Source: Chitinophagaceae bacterium
GTDB lineage: Bacteria; Bacteroidota; Bacteroidia; Chitinophagales; Chitinophagaceae
Length of the DNA: 64,000 bases
NCBI GenBank assembly: GCA_016719815.1
Contig: JADJYK010000007.1
Coordinates: 1 to 64,000 of the forward strand
Direction: 5' to 3'
Positions 48,022-58,196 of this stretch are shown piece by piece. Below the pieces are notes generated by a model that ran no database searches, had not been told where the DNA came from, and saw only the letters and a program-made list of their open reading frames with translations. How positions within the stretch are numbered: the first letter of the stretch is position 1; each line of letters opens with the position of its first letter. The position numbers and the translations under genes are program-made.

Positions 48022-48168
48022 ATGAAAAAAGCAGAGAGGCGAACCATTTCATACAAGATATGTATAGTTTGTGAAAGGCCATTTACATGGCGCAAGAAAT
48101 GGGAAACGGTATGGGACAAGGTAAAATATTGCAGCGATAAATGTAAAATGAACAAGCATAAAAAATGA
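48022..48168 (+). CDS. DUF2256 domain small zinc-finger-like protein
   Basis: 48 residues, complete. MKKAERRTISYKICIVCERP is followed by FTWRKKWETVWDKVKYCSDK and ends NKHKK. Four Cys occur as CIVC and CSDKC-like pairs, the DUF2256 zinc-ribbon pattern (CxxC...CxxxC). The TGA overlaps the photolyase ATG as ATGA, so the two are translationally coupled. The family is strongly associated with the photolyase-related protein. Function unknown; a metal-binding or redox partner is an inference. Confidence 0.88.
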   Translation: MKKAERRTISYKICIVCERPFTWRKKWETVWDKVKYCSDKCKMNKHKK

Positions 48169-49640
48169 GTAGACTCGGAATTATTTTCCCTCATCAGTTA
48201 TTTGAACAAAATATTCTTGCATCAACATGCAACACCATCTACCTGGTTGAAGAGTATCTCTTTTTCAAACAGTACAATTTTCACAAACGCAAAATTGCTT
48301 TTCACAGAGCAAGTATGAAATTTTATGAAAGTTATCTCCAATCAAAAAAAAATGAAGTCATTTATATCGATTCATTTAATAAGTTGGCTGATATAAGAAA
48401 TCTTATCCCTTATTTAAAAAAACAAGGGATAAAATCTTTTGAATATATAGACACTACCGATTATTGGCTTGAGCAAAGGATTCGTAAAGTATCTGCTGCG
48501 CATCAAATAGATGTAATAAGACACTCCACTCCGCTTTTTCTTAATTCATCAGATAACATAGCAGCATATTTCTCCAATAAAAGGAGAATGTTTCAAACCG
48601 ATTTTTATAAGTACCAGCGGCAGAGTAGAAATATATTGATGGATAAAAAGCAAAATCCTATTGGTGGGAAATGGACTTATGATGATGAAAACAGGTTAAA
48701 ATATCCAAAAGGGAAAAAACCTCCTAAAGTTGACTTTTTAAAACTCAATCCTTTCTATACAGAAGCCAATACCTATACAAACAAGTATTTTTGCGATAAC
48801 TGCGGTATACTGAATACTGATTTTATTTATCCAACTACTTTTTCCGAAAGCAGAGAATGGCTGCAAACATTTTTCAAAACAAGATTTTCAGAATTTGGAG
48901 CTTATGAAGACGCCATCGTGGGAAATGAGAATATTCTGCATCACAGTGTTTTAACACCTATGCTGAATGCGGGTTTGCTAACCCCCCAATTGATTATTGA
49001 TGAAGCTCTGCAATATGCAAGCAACTTCGAAATTCCATTAAATTCTTTGGAAGGATTTATGCGGCAAATTATTGGTTGGAGAGAATTCATCAGAGCCGTA
49101 TATGAATTGAAAGGTAAAGAAGAGCGGACAAAAAATTACTGGGCATTTACACGAAAAATACCTGCCTCTTTTTGGAAAGGAACCACAGGAATAGAGCCGA
49201 TAGACATCACTATTAAAAAAGTTTTAGAAACAGGCTATTGTCATCACATTGAACGGCTAATGGTTTTGGGAAACTTTATGTTGTTGTGTGAATTTGATCC
49301 GGATGAAGTTTACCGCTGGTTTATGGAACTGTTTATTGATTCATATGATTGGGTGATGGTACCTAATGTTTATGGTATGAGTCAGTTTGCCGATGGAGGA
49401 CTTATGTCAACCAAACCTTACATAAGTGGCAGTAATTATTTAATGAAAATGAGTGACTATAAAAAAGGAGAGTGGCAAAAAGTCTGGGATGGATTATTCT
49501 GGAGATTTATGCATACCCATCGGGATTTTTTTTTACAAAACCCCAGGCTAGGAATGTTGGTAAGGAGTTTTGACAAAATGCCTGATATGAAACAGAAAGC
49601 ACATTTAAAAATTGCAACTCAGTTTCTCAATTCATTTTAA
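48165..49640 (+). CDS. Cryptochrome/photolyase-related protein (PhrB-like) lacking the Fe-S cysteines
   Basis: 491 residues, intact. The N-terminal alpha/beta domain starts LGIIFPHQLFEQN, then HRASMKFYESYL. The FAD-binding helical domain has YEDAIVGNENILHHSVLTPMLNAGLL, GFMRQIIGWREFIRAVYE, CHHIERLMVLGNFMLL, and DWVMVPNVYGMSQFADGGL followed by KPYISGSNYLMKMSDY. In classical members (FeS-BCP, PhrB) a CxxC...C group after SDY binds a 4Fe-4S cluster; here that stretch reads KKGEWQKVWDG with no Cys. A CDNC pair occurs instead near residue 210. Repair of (6-4) photoproducts, or light sensing, is inferred from the family. Confidence 0.9.
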   Translation: MSRLGIIFPHQLFEQNILASTCNTIYLVEEYLFFKQYNFHKRKIAFHRASMKFYESYLQSKKNEVIYIDSFNKLADIRNLIPYLKKQGIKSFEYIDTTDYWLEQRIRKVSAAHQIDVIRHSTPLFLNSSDNIAAYFSNKRRMFQTDFYKYQRQSRNILMDKKQNPIGGKWTYDDENRLKYPKGKKPPKVDFLKLNPFYTEANTYTNKYFCDNCGILNTDFIYPTTFSESREWLQTFFKTRFSEFGAYEDAIVGNENILHHSVLTPMLNAGLLTPQLIIDEALQYASNFEIPLNSLEGFMRQIIGWREFIRAVYELKGKEERTKNYWAFTRKIPASFWKGTTGIEPIDITIKKVLETGYCHHIERLMVLGNFMLLCEFDPDEVYRWFMELFIDSYDWVMVPNVYGMSQFADGGLMSTKPYISGSNYLMKMSDYKKGEWQKVWDGLFWRFMHTHRDFFLQNPRLGMLVRSFDKMPDMKQKAHLKIATQFLNSF

Positions 49641-49736
49641 TGTCGCGTCCTGAAACAGGCAGACTAAAAATTGACCGAAAAAAATATATACTTTTAACTC
49701 CGTTACAGAAACATTACTCACAATTATTTTACCAGC

Positions 49737-50165
49737 ATGACAGACAATCCCAAAATCAGCCTTACCGTTACTGCTATTGTACAAGTTCCGGTTGAGAAAG
49801 CCTGGCAGCTATGGACAACGCCTGCACACATTATGCAATGGAACAATGCCAGCGACGACTGGCACACACCTAAGGCCGAAAACGATTTGCGGGAAAGTGG
49901 CAGTTTCTCTTATACAATGGCCGCCAAAGACGGTAGCTTTGGTTTTGATTTTTGGGGTGCTTACGATATCGTAAATGAGCATGACCTGATTGAATATACT
50001 CTCGGCGACGGCAGAAAGGTGCAGGTTCATTTCGGCACAGATGGTAACGGCACCGCCATTACTGAAGTATTTGAAGCAGAAACAATGAACAGTCCCGAAC
50101 TGCAGCAGCAGGGCTGGCAGGCCATCCTTAATAACTTTAAGAAATACGCAGAAACAAATTTATAA
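49737..50165 (+). CDS. SRPBCC/AHSA1 domain protein
   Basis: 142 residues, START-like fold. VTAIVQVPVEKAWQLWTTPAHIMQWN is the AHSA1 N-terminal signature; FDFWGAYDIVNEHDLIEYTLGDGRKVQVHFG and TEVFEAETMNSPELQQQGWQAILNNF follow. Proteins of this group bind small hydrophobic ligands or help Hsp90-like chaperones; the ligand is unknown. It heads a run of four small genes (SRPBCC, two VOC, DUF3788) that often travel together in Bacteroidota. The gap to the next gene is 16 bp. Confidence 0.9.
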   Translation: MTDNPKISLTVTAIVQVPVEKAWQLWTTPAHIMQWNNASDDWHTPKAENDLRESGSFSYTMAAKDGSFGFDFWGAYDIVNEHDLIEYTLGDGRKVQVHFGTDGNGTAITEVFEAETMNSPELQQQGWQAILNNFKKYAETNL

Positions 50166-50181
50166 TTTTAAACCAGCAGTC

Positions 50182-50619
50182 ATGGCAAGAGTAAGCACTT
50201 ACCTTAATTTTCCCCACCACACAGAAGAAGCATTTAATTTTTACAAAACAGTATTCGGTACAGAATTTACAGCACCCGGCATAGGCCGCTTCAGCGATAT
50301 TCCGCCACAGGAAGGCATGCCACCCATGAGCGATGCGCTCAAAAACCTGGTGATGCATGTGGAACTGCCCATTACCGGCGGGCATATGCTGATGGGCACC
50401 GATGCACCGGCAGAAATGGGATTCACCGTTACGTTTGGCAATAATGTATACATCAATCTTGAAACAGACACCCGTGAAGAAACAAAACGGCTGTTTGATG
50501 CCCTGTCGGCTGGTGGCACTGTAGAAATGGAACTGCAGGAAATGTTCTGGGGTGCATACTTCGGAAGCTGCAAAGACAAATATGGTGTGTAGTGGATGTT
50601 TAATTGCCAGGAGAAATAA
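50182..50619 (+). CDS. VOC family (PhnB/glyoxalase-like) protein with in-frame amber codon
   Basis: The frame starting MARVSTYLNFPHHTEEAFNFYKTVFG is a single VOC (betaalphabetabetabeta) domain: GGHMLMGTDAPAEMGF and YINLETDTREETKRLFDALSAGG, ending YFGSCKDKYGV. It stops at TAG 50590-50592. The next codons in the same frame are WMFNCQEK then TAA (50617-50619), exactly the normal end of this family (GVQWMFNC...), so the TAG stands where CAG (Gln) is expected. It is either a one-base change or a sequence error. About 145 residues with the tail. Metal-dependent role unknown. Confidence 0.88.
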
Positions 50620-50642
50620 ATTGCCTGGTCAAAATAATAACA

Positions 50643-51487
50643 ATGAAAAATAATATCTATCCCTGCATTTGGTACAATGGTAATGCCAATGCTGCAGCAG
50701 AATTTTATTGTTCGCTGTTTGCCAGTTCAAAAATTACGGTTGACAGTCCGATGGTTGTAAACTTTGAACTGAACGGACAAAAATTTATGGGACTTAACGG
50801 CGGCCCAGGTATAAGCCCAATCCCTCTGTTTCTTTTTTTGTGAGTTGTGAAACAAACGAGGAAATCAATACACTGTGGGCAAAACTGGCAGAAGGTGGCT
50901 CAATAATGATGCCCCTGGATAAATATGACTGGGCCGAACGTTATGGTTTTCTGCAGGACAAATTTGGCCTCTCCTGGCAGCTTATGAAAGTAAAGTACAG
51001 CGATGTGAACCAGAAGATAACCCCCTGTTTTTTATTTGTGGGCGACAGCTATGGAAAAGCAGAAGCTGCTGTGCATATGTACACAAAGGTCTTTCCTTCT
51101 TCCTCCATAAGCGGTATTAAGTTATACCCGGAAAATGAAGGTGAACAGGTAGCCGGGAAAGTGAAACATTCGCAGTTCATCCTCGACGATAAAGTGTTTA
51201 TGGCTATGGATGGTTTTGGTGCCCATGAATTTGCTTTTACTGAAGGGGTTTCATTTGTAGTAAACTGCGATACACAGGATGAAATTGATTATTACTGGGA
51301 AAAACTGATTGAAGGCGGCGGTGAGGAAAGTATGTGCGGATGGCTGAAAGATCCTTTTGGTATTTCCTGGCAAATTATACCGGCAAACATAGGCGAACTG
51401 ATGATGAATCCGGAAAAAGGCCAACGGGTGATGACCGCCTTATTTCAAATGCGTAAGCTGGATATTGCCGCTTTGCAGCATGCATAG
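50643..51487 (+). CDS. Tandem VOC (3-dmu-9/PhnB-like) domain protein (frameshift)
   Basis: About 281 residues restored, two VOC domains in tandem. The first begins MKNNIYPCIWYNGNANAAAEF, and the second TPCFLFVGDSYGKAEAAVHMY. The frame breaks near 50806: one base missing after GGP should give GGPRYKPNPSVSFFVSCETNEE. Without it the reading ends at 50843. Each domain ends in a conserved WQ motif: FGLSWQL and FGISWQI. Two-domain proteins of this kind are common in Bacteroidota; no reaction is established, and demethylmenaquinone methyltransferase-like naming is historical. Confidence 0.88.
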
Positions 51488-51577
51488 AAATTTATACGGG
51501 CATTTACAAAAGGAACAGGCAGTTGTTTTAACTTTATGACTGTTCATTTTTTTTTCTGCACTTATAAACCGCAGGTA

Positions 51578-51997
51578 ATGGATACAAGCATTTTTACTGA
51601 CAAAGCAAAAAAACCCGGAGACGCTGAATTGGCAGCTGCACTGGGCAGAACATATAATCTTTGGCTGGAAATTGAAAATATGGTGCTGGCAAATATGCCT
51701 TCGGCCAAAAAAGAGTGGTATTTCTTCAGCGCAAAATATGGCTGGGGGTTCCGGGTAAAAGATACAAAGCGGGCCATCATCTACCTGGGCCCACGAAAAA
51801 AATTATTTATAGTAACAATGGTTTTTGGACAAAAGGCTTATGATAAAATACTGGCAAGCCCGGTAGATACTTTCATTAAAGAAGAATTAAAAGCTTCTAA
51901 GGTTTATCCTGAGGGCCGTGTAATACGAACCCCTGTTAAAACAAAACCGATACTTAAGGATATCAAACAGCTGATTGATATAAAGATGGCGAAGTGA
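51578..51997 (+). CDS. DUF3788 family protein
   Basis: 139 residues from MDTSIFTDKAKKP (51578); the preceding residues of the open frame are Phe-rich and unlike the family. KPGDAELAAALG, then WYFFSAKYGWGFRVKDTKRAIIYLGPRKKLFIVTMVFG, and YPEGRVIRTPV are family blocks. DUF3788 has a YdhG-like alpha/beta fold and no known function. It often occurs next to VOC and AHSA1 proteins, as here. Confidence 0.88.
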   Translation: MDTSIFTDKAKKPGDAELAAALGRTYNLWLEIENMVLANMPSAKKEWYFFSAKYGWGFRVKDTKRAIIYLGPRKKLFIVTMVFGQKAYDKILASPVDTFIKEELKASKVYPEGRVIRTPVKTKPILKDIKQLIDIKMAK

Positions 51998-52011
51998 TTA
52001 AATACATTCCG

Positions 52012-53690
52012 TTAAAAGTCAAATTCACGTCTGTTCATATTCCATCTTAGTCCAAATGACACCACTGACGAATTAGCTAATGCAACCGGGGCAGTCTTTG
52101 TTTCCTGCCTGCGATAAAGAGCACTTAGTTCAACAAAAAAATTTTCCCTGAACTCATACGACAACAGGAACGAGGCAAGCAGCACATTTGTTTTCCAGCC
52201 GCTGCCAATGCTGTAGCCATAATCTCCCTGTCTGAAAGGTGTGCCATTTGGAAAGAATATGTTGCTACCATAGCTACGGCTGCTGCTGTCACGGCCTTGT
52301 GTATAGTAAATAAGTTTAGCCACGGCCAGCCACTTAGGTGCAGGCTGGCACCGGGCAATACCCATCATCTCGCTAAAATTGGCGCCAGGGGATGTGCCAT
52401 CGGCTGATTGTAATGTGTATAGTTAGCCAGCGAATCGCTGTGCGAATAGGTAAACGGCCTTACCCGGTTATGTTCCAGTTGCAAGTCAAGATTAGGAATG
52501 CCAAAGGCATCAATATATTTTGCTCCCAGTTGTATGCCCCATTTGTTGGCCCACCAGCCATCGTTCTTCTTCACTTCAGTAAGGTTAAACTCATCCAGCA
52601 GCAATTGCCCGTACACCTGTATATTTTTGGGGAGATTAGCTTTTACATCAAGGCCAACCAGTGAGTTGTCAAAGCTTCCGTTTTGCTGTTCAATACTGCG
52701 GTAAAAAATAATCGGGTTCAGGTAACCGAAATCAAATTTGTCTTTGCGGCCAAATACAACCCCTTCAAATAATCCAACGTTCAGCCATTTGGTAATGTTG
52801 ATATCGAGATGGTGCAATGCAGCATATTTTTTTCCAACCAGCCTGTCTCCTATCCTGTTATCGGCATGATGCAGTTCCATGAACAGGTTCTGGTAGTTAA
52901 GCTTCCAGATGCGGGTATTGAGGCGCAGGAAAAGGTTGTTATTACCGGCATCACTAAGGAAGAGGCTGCGCTGGCCGTTGCCAATAAAGTTTTTGTCGTA
53001 GCCAAATGTTATATCAATATATTTTGTGGCGTTGAATGTTACATAACCTCTTGCATCAAAGAAATCGTAGCCGGTTGTTTTAAAATCTTTATAAAAACCA
53101 GCACCGGGTATTGCCTTTCGGGCTGTTACGAAACTCCGAACATACATCGGGTCTTTTTCCTGGTTATCGGTAATGCTGGCATAGAAACCAATTTTATTGG
53201 CAAGGCACCCCCTTACATATACACCGCGGCCATTCTGGTACAATGTTTCATCATTGTTACTTTCTTTTGTTATGGCCACATTCATCATAGGGTTTATAAC
53301 CAGGTCAAAATCTTTCACATGCACCTCGTACATATTGGCCGGTGTTTGCCAGAAGTTTTTGAGGAAAGGTTTTTTTGAGGCATATTTGGGTCTTTCAGCC
53401 GCGGGGATAAATTCAAGACTATTGGCCATCAGGCGCTGAATATTATAGGCATCAACCTTTGATATGTTATTGCCAAACCGCTGCTGGTAATGAGCCGCCG
53501 CCGCCACAATATGCCTGCGGCCGTATGGCCTGATTGCCGAGAAATTGTAAAAAGAATCTGTTCTGGCCTTTATTTCCATCCGCTCCAGCAAAATGCCGGT
53601 TTTATCTCCCTGCGGCAAATATGTTGTCTGGGCATTTGCACCGGCCACGGTAATCATTGGGAAAAGAAAAAGGAAATAACACCTCCGCAT
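52012..53690 (-). CDS. Outer membrane beta-barrel protein, Wzi/RemB-like (frameshift)
   Basis: About 559 residues restored. The signal peptide starts MRRCYFLFLFPMITVAGANAQ at 53690 (longer starts exist at 53723 and 53765). A ~150-residue periplasmic start is followed by a barrel with YIDITFGYDKNFIGNGQRSLF, FLRLNTRIWKLNYQNLFMEL, DFGYLNPIIFYRS and NLDLQLEHNRVRPFTYSHSD. These blocks match the capsule-assembly Wzi fold and the gliding-linked RemB group. A base missing near 52386 splits the last 118 residues; restored it reads HPLGANFSEMMGI. It ends in an aromatic beta-strand. Whether it binds capsule or supports motility is unknown. Confidence 0.8.
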
Positions 53691-53759
53691 CACAGGTTGG
53701 TTTTTAATTTGACTAAATTGCATTAGTAAATATTTACTTAAAAATTCAGCGAACAAGAT

Positions 53760-55102
53760 ATGCAAAATTACCTGATAAAGAATATACAGGTCGTTAATGA
53801 GGGCAGTATTAAGACAGCCGATGTTTTGCTGAAAAACGGCCGTATCGAAAAAATTTCGTCTTCAATAACAGCCTCTGCTAACGACTATAAAGAAATAAAA
53901 GGAGAAGGAAGGTTTCTGTTGCCCGGATGTATTGATGACCAGGTGCATTTTCGTGAGCCCGGCCTCACCCACAAAGCAACTATTTATACTGAATCGAAAG
54001 CGGCTGTTGCAGGTGGCGTTACCAGTTTTATGGAAATGCCCAATACAGTGCCGAATGCATTACACAGGAGCTGCTGGAAAATAAATACCAGCTTGCAGCA
54101 CAAACATCGCTGGCCAATTATTCTTTCTTTATGGGCACCGGCAATGATAATGCTGATGAAGTGCTGAAAACGAATAACAGGCGCAAAGAAGTGTGCGGCA
54201 TTAAAATATTTATGGGCAGCAGCACAGGAAATATGCTGGTGGACAATCCGAATACGCTGGATAAAATTTTCAGTGAAAGCGAAGTGCTAATTGCCACGCA
54301 TTGCGAAAATGAACGCATCATAAAGCACAACCTTGAAAAGCTGAAAGTAACAGGACGGGAACTGACAGCGTCCGACCATCCCGTTATCAGGGATGATGAA
54401 GCCTGTTATGCGTCCTCGCTCTACGCCAATCAGATAGCCAAGAAGTATAACACAAGGCTGCACATTCTGCATATCAGCACAGAAAAAGAATTGCAGCTGT
54501 TTACCAATATGCTTCCGCTGAAAGAGAAAAGAATAACAGCGGAAGTATGTGTGCATCACCTGCACTTTACAGCCGATGATTATACCCTGCTGGGCAACAG
54601 GATAAAGTGTAATCCTGCTATAAAGGCAGCAGCTAACAAAGAAGCCTTATGGACTGCATTGCTTGATAACCGTCTTGATGTAATTGCCACTGACCATGCA
54701 CCACATACATTGGATGAAAAGAATGAACCGTATGAAAAAGCACATGCAGGATTGCCATTAGTTCAGCATTCGCTGTCGTTAATGCTGTACTATCACAAAC
54801 AAGGGAGAATAAGCCTGGAAAAAATTGCCGAAAAAATGAGCCATGCAGCAGCAGACTGTTTCCAGGTAAAAGAGAGGGGTTATATCAGGGAAGGTTATCA
54901 TGCTGATTTAGTTATTGCCGACCTGGAAACCCCGGAAAGAGTGAAAAAGGATAAAATATTATATAAATGCGGCTGGAGTCCGCTTGAGGGTTTTGAGTTT
55001 CCGGCATCCATCACCCACACTTTCGTAAACGGGCATCTCGTTTATGGAAATGACCGTTGGGATGAATCTAATAAGGGTCAGCGACTGTTATTTGATCGGT
55101 AA
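53760..55102 (+). CDS. pyrC: Dihydroorotase (frameshift)
   Basis: Zinc amidohydrolase of pyrimidine synthesis that closes carbamoyl aspartate to dihydroorotate. About 447 residues restored. PGCIDDQVHFREPGLTHK is the metal-binding HxH region (DDQVHFREPG), EMPNTVPNAL the substrate loop, HCENERII and LHILHISTEKEL give further His ligands, and VIATDHAPHTLDEK the catalytic Asp. The frame breaks at about 54062, where one A is missing (NALTQELLENKYQLAA). It is divergent from the outer membrane gene, with a 70-bp gap. Confidence 0.92.
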
Positions 55103-55104
55103 AG

Positions 55105-55170
55105 CCCCCACCCCTAAAGGGGGAAAAGGGAGTAAGAATAAACAAAATTTCCCCTTTGGGGGATAGGGGT
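55105..55170. repeat. Imperfect inverted repeat between pyrC and the MutS-family gene
   Basis: ACCCCTAAAGGGGGAAA (55110-55126) pairs imperfectly with TTTCCCCTTTGGGGGATAGGGGT-type sequence at 55148-55170, giving a C/G-rich hairpin over the start of the next gene. Similar CCCC-TTT-GGGG elements are common in intergenic DNA of this group and appear in the murG-murC gap. Confidence 0.55.
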
Positions 55171-56487
55171 ATGCAAATAGACAATACATCATTTTCCGAC
55201 ATTTCCATCTTCCACCACGAAGAAGAGTTTTCAATTTTTCATAAGCTGAACTTTACAAAAACAGTTGGCGGCAGAGAATGGCTGCGAAAGTTTTTCAGTG
55301 AGCCGCACAATGACCTCAAAAAGATTGTAGGCACTCAAAAAGTAATCCGCACTTTTATGGAGCACATCAGCCAGTGGCCTACTGATATCAGCAATGGTAC
55401 TGTACTGGTGATGGATAAATTTCTGGATTATTCTCTTGACACTATCAGCGAAAATCCGGCCTCACTGAATAACCTTACTTATCGCTGGCTGCATTTTGAA
55501 GATTACTCAATGCTAAAATACTCTGTTCCCCATTTTGCAGATTTTTACAGGGGCGTACGAAAAATTGTTGAATTGCTTGACGGCCTTGATTTGCCGCCAG
55601 CCATTCAATTGTATGTTGACAGAATAACGGGTATTCTCCGTGAACAGCCCTTACAAAAGCTGTCAGAAACGCAGCATGAGCAGCGGTTTTCACCACGGCA
55701 AAATTTGTACTTTGGATATCATTTGCGGGGTCGTTATAAAACAAACACACTTGAGCTAATTGATATATTCAGCCGTTTTGATGCCTGGTACTCTATGGCT
55801 GTGGCTGTAAAAACATATAAGCTCAGTTTCCCTGAATTTACGGAACAACAAACACCGATGGTGAATGCGAAAGGGCTGTATCATATTCTGCTTCCTAAGC
55901 CAGTAGCGTATGATATGTACATGAGCCCGGAGCATAATTTTCTTTTTCTAACCGGCGCAAATATGGCCGGAAAAAGCACATTGATTAAGGCATTGGGATC
56001 AGCCGTTTTTCTTGCTCATACAGGCATGGGAGTACCGGCTGAACATATGCGGCTTACTTTGTTTGACGGTTTAATCAGCAATATTAATGTAGTGGATAAT
56101 ATTGCGCGGGGCGAAAGTTATTTCTTTAATGAAGTACAGCGAATAAAAAACACAATAGAAAAAATAAACGACGGTAAAAAATGGCTGGTACTGATAGATG
56201 AATTATTTAAGGGAACCAATGTACAGGATGCGATGAAATGTTCGCTGGCAGTTATTAAAGGATTAATAAAGATTAAAAACTCATTGTTTGTACTTTCCAC
56301 TCACCTGTATGAGATAGGTGAAGAACTGAAAAACTATTCCAATATCAGCTTCCGGTATTTTGAAACTGATGTTACAGATGAGCAGCTTAAATTCAGCTAC
56401 CAGTTAAAAGAAGGCGTTAGTAATGACCGTATTGGTTATGTTATCCTGAAGAGAGAAAAAGTGGTGGAAATGCTGGATAAACTTTAG
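55171..56487 (+). CDS. MutS-family ATPase domain protein
   Basis: 438 residues from MQIDNTSFSDISIF (55171). The first ~250 residues are helical, like MutS core domains II/III, and the C-terminal part is the MutS ATPase: FLTGANMAGKSTLIKALGSAVFLA (Walker A), then ESYFFNEVQRIKNTIE and LVLIDELFKGTNVQDAM (Walker B with Glu), ending SNDRIGYVILKRE. It lacks the mismatch-recognition domain I. Such short proteins are MutS-related but not repair MutS; DNA binding and function are unproven. Downstream of pyrC by about 70 bp with the hairpin in front. Confidence 0.85.
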   Translation: MQIDNTSFSDISIFHHEEEFSIFHKLNFTKTVGGREWLRKFFSEPHNDLKKIVGTQKVIRTFMEHISQWPTDISNGTVLVMDKFLDYSLDTISENPASLNNLTYRWLHFEDYSMLKYSVPHFADFYRGVRKIVELLDGLDLPPAIQLYVDRITGILREQPLQKLSETQHEQRFSPRQNLYFGYHLRGRYKTNTLELIDIFSRFDAWYSMAVAVKTYKLSFPEFTEQQTPMVNAKGLYHILLPKPVAYDMYMSPEHNFLFLTGANMAGKSTLIKALGSAVFLAHTGMGVPAEHMRLTLFDGLISNINVVDNIARGESYFFNEVQRIKNTIEKINDGKKWLVLIDELFKGTNVQDAMKCSLAVIKGLIKIKNSLFVLSTHLYEIGEELKNYSNISFRYFETDVTDEQLKFSYQLKEGVSNDRIGYVILKREKVVEMLDKL

Positions 56488-56545
56488 AAACACAATTTGC
56501 AGGATTAACAATGTTTGGCAGAGAAGATTCCTTATTTTGTAGCAC

Positions 56546-58158
56546 ATGAAAAGATATTTTATTCCCTTTCCAGCCATATTTTTTTCCATCAGCATATTGG
56601 CCCAAAGCAAGGTTGATATCTTACATTATAAATATGAAATTGAATTAAATGATAACAATGATACAATTCATGGAAAGTCCGAAATTAAATTCTCTGTGCC
56701 TACAGTTTTCAAATCAATTGATTTTGATCTTTCGGGAAAACCAGAGACTGGCAAGGGGATGCAAATAATGCGTATTACTTATCCTGATGCCTGGCCTGTT
56801 GATGCCAGCTATGACGGAAAGAATTTCCAGCATAAAAATGATAAGATTACAATAAACACGGAAAGAATTTCACTTAAAAAAGACACAAGTTCAATTATAA
56901 TAGAATATAAAGGTATCCCATCTGATGGTCTTATCATTTCCAAAAACAAGTTTGGCAACAGAACTTTTTTTGCCGACAACTGGCCCAACCGTGCCCACCA
57001 CTGGATCCCTTGTGTGGATGACCCGGCCGACAAAGCCACAGTTGAATTTATTGTAACAGCACCCGATCATTACCAGGTAATTTCAAATGGCGTAATGATT
57101 GAAGAAACTAATTTACCCGATCACAGAAAAATTACACACTGGAAAGAAAATACCCCTCTGCCTACCAAAGTAATGGTGATTGGAGCCGCAGATTTTGCGG
57201 TAAATAATATTGGAGAAGTGAACTGTACTCCGGTAAGCACCTGGGTATTTCCCGAAAATAAGGCAGAAGGGTTTTATGATTATGCACCGGCAAAAGACAT
57301 ACTGGCCTGCTATATACCTTATATCGGCACCTATGCTTATAAAAAATTAGCCAATGTTCCATCCAAGACAATTTATGGTGGCATGGAAAATGCAAGCGCC
57401 ATATTTTATCATGAAAATTCTGTTACCGGTAACAGGGATGAAGTCTCTTTACTTGCTCATGAGATAGCTCATCAATGGTTTGGCAATCATGTGACCGAAA
57501 AAAGTTTTGCTCATATATGGCTAAGTGAAGGCTTTGCAACTTATCTCACTCACCTCTATTTTGAAGCCACAAAAGGAACCAATTATTTCATTAATGGATT
57601 ACAAAACGACAGGGAACAAGTAATTGCATTCACCAAGTCGGCAAGCTGGCCAGTGGTTGACAGTACTGATAATCTAAAAGCCTGATTAATACCAATAGCT
57701 ATCAGAAAGGCAGCTGGGTACTGCATATGTTACGAAAAGAAGCGGGAGATTCACTCTTTCATGCCATTATTCAGCAATTCTATAAAGAGTATGGCGGAAA
57801 AAATGCAGATACTGATGATTTCAAAAGGGTGTCAGAGGATATTTCAGGAAAAAACCTCAGTCAATTTTTCAAGCAATGGCTGTATGCTGAAGAAAATCCC
57901 CGGCTAAAAATCAGTTGGAAATACAAAGTTGCTGACAATACGATTCGGCTTACTGTAAAACAACTACAGCAATCAACCTTTGCATTTCCGCTTGAAATTT
58001 TCGTCCAATTTACCAATGGTGTATCTTCACTTCAGCGAATAACCATAAACCAAAAAGTTGAAACTTTCGCTTTACCTGCAGCGGAAAGACCCCTGAATAT
58101 TATCGCTGACCCAAATGCCTGCCTGCTTTTCGAAGGGAATATTACAGAAGAAAAGTGA
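56546..58158 (+). CDS. M1 family aminopeptidase (frameshift)
   Basis: About 537 residues restored, with a signal peptide ending at LAQS (about residue 20). The N-terminal beta-sandwich has GKSEIKFSVPTVF. The exopeptidase motif reads GGMENASAIFYH, the zinc site LLAHEIAHQWFGNHV (HExxH) with SEGFATY giving the third Glu, and the Tyr region follows. The frame breaks at about 57682, with one C missing (LKALINTNSYQKGSWVLHML). The C-terminal ~100 residues resemble the M1 beta-domain. Periplasmic or secreted; it removes N-terminal residues from peptides. Confidence 0.9.
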
Positions 58159-58196
58159 AATTTCACCTGAAACATATATATTAGTAAAAAAATATT

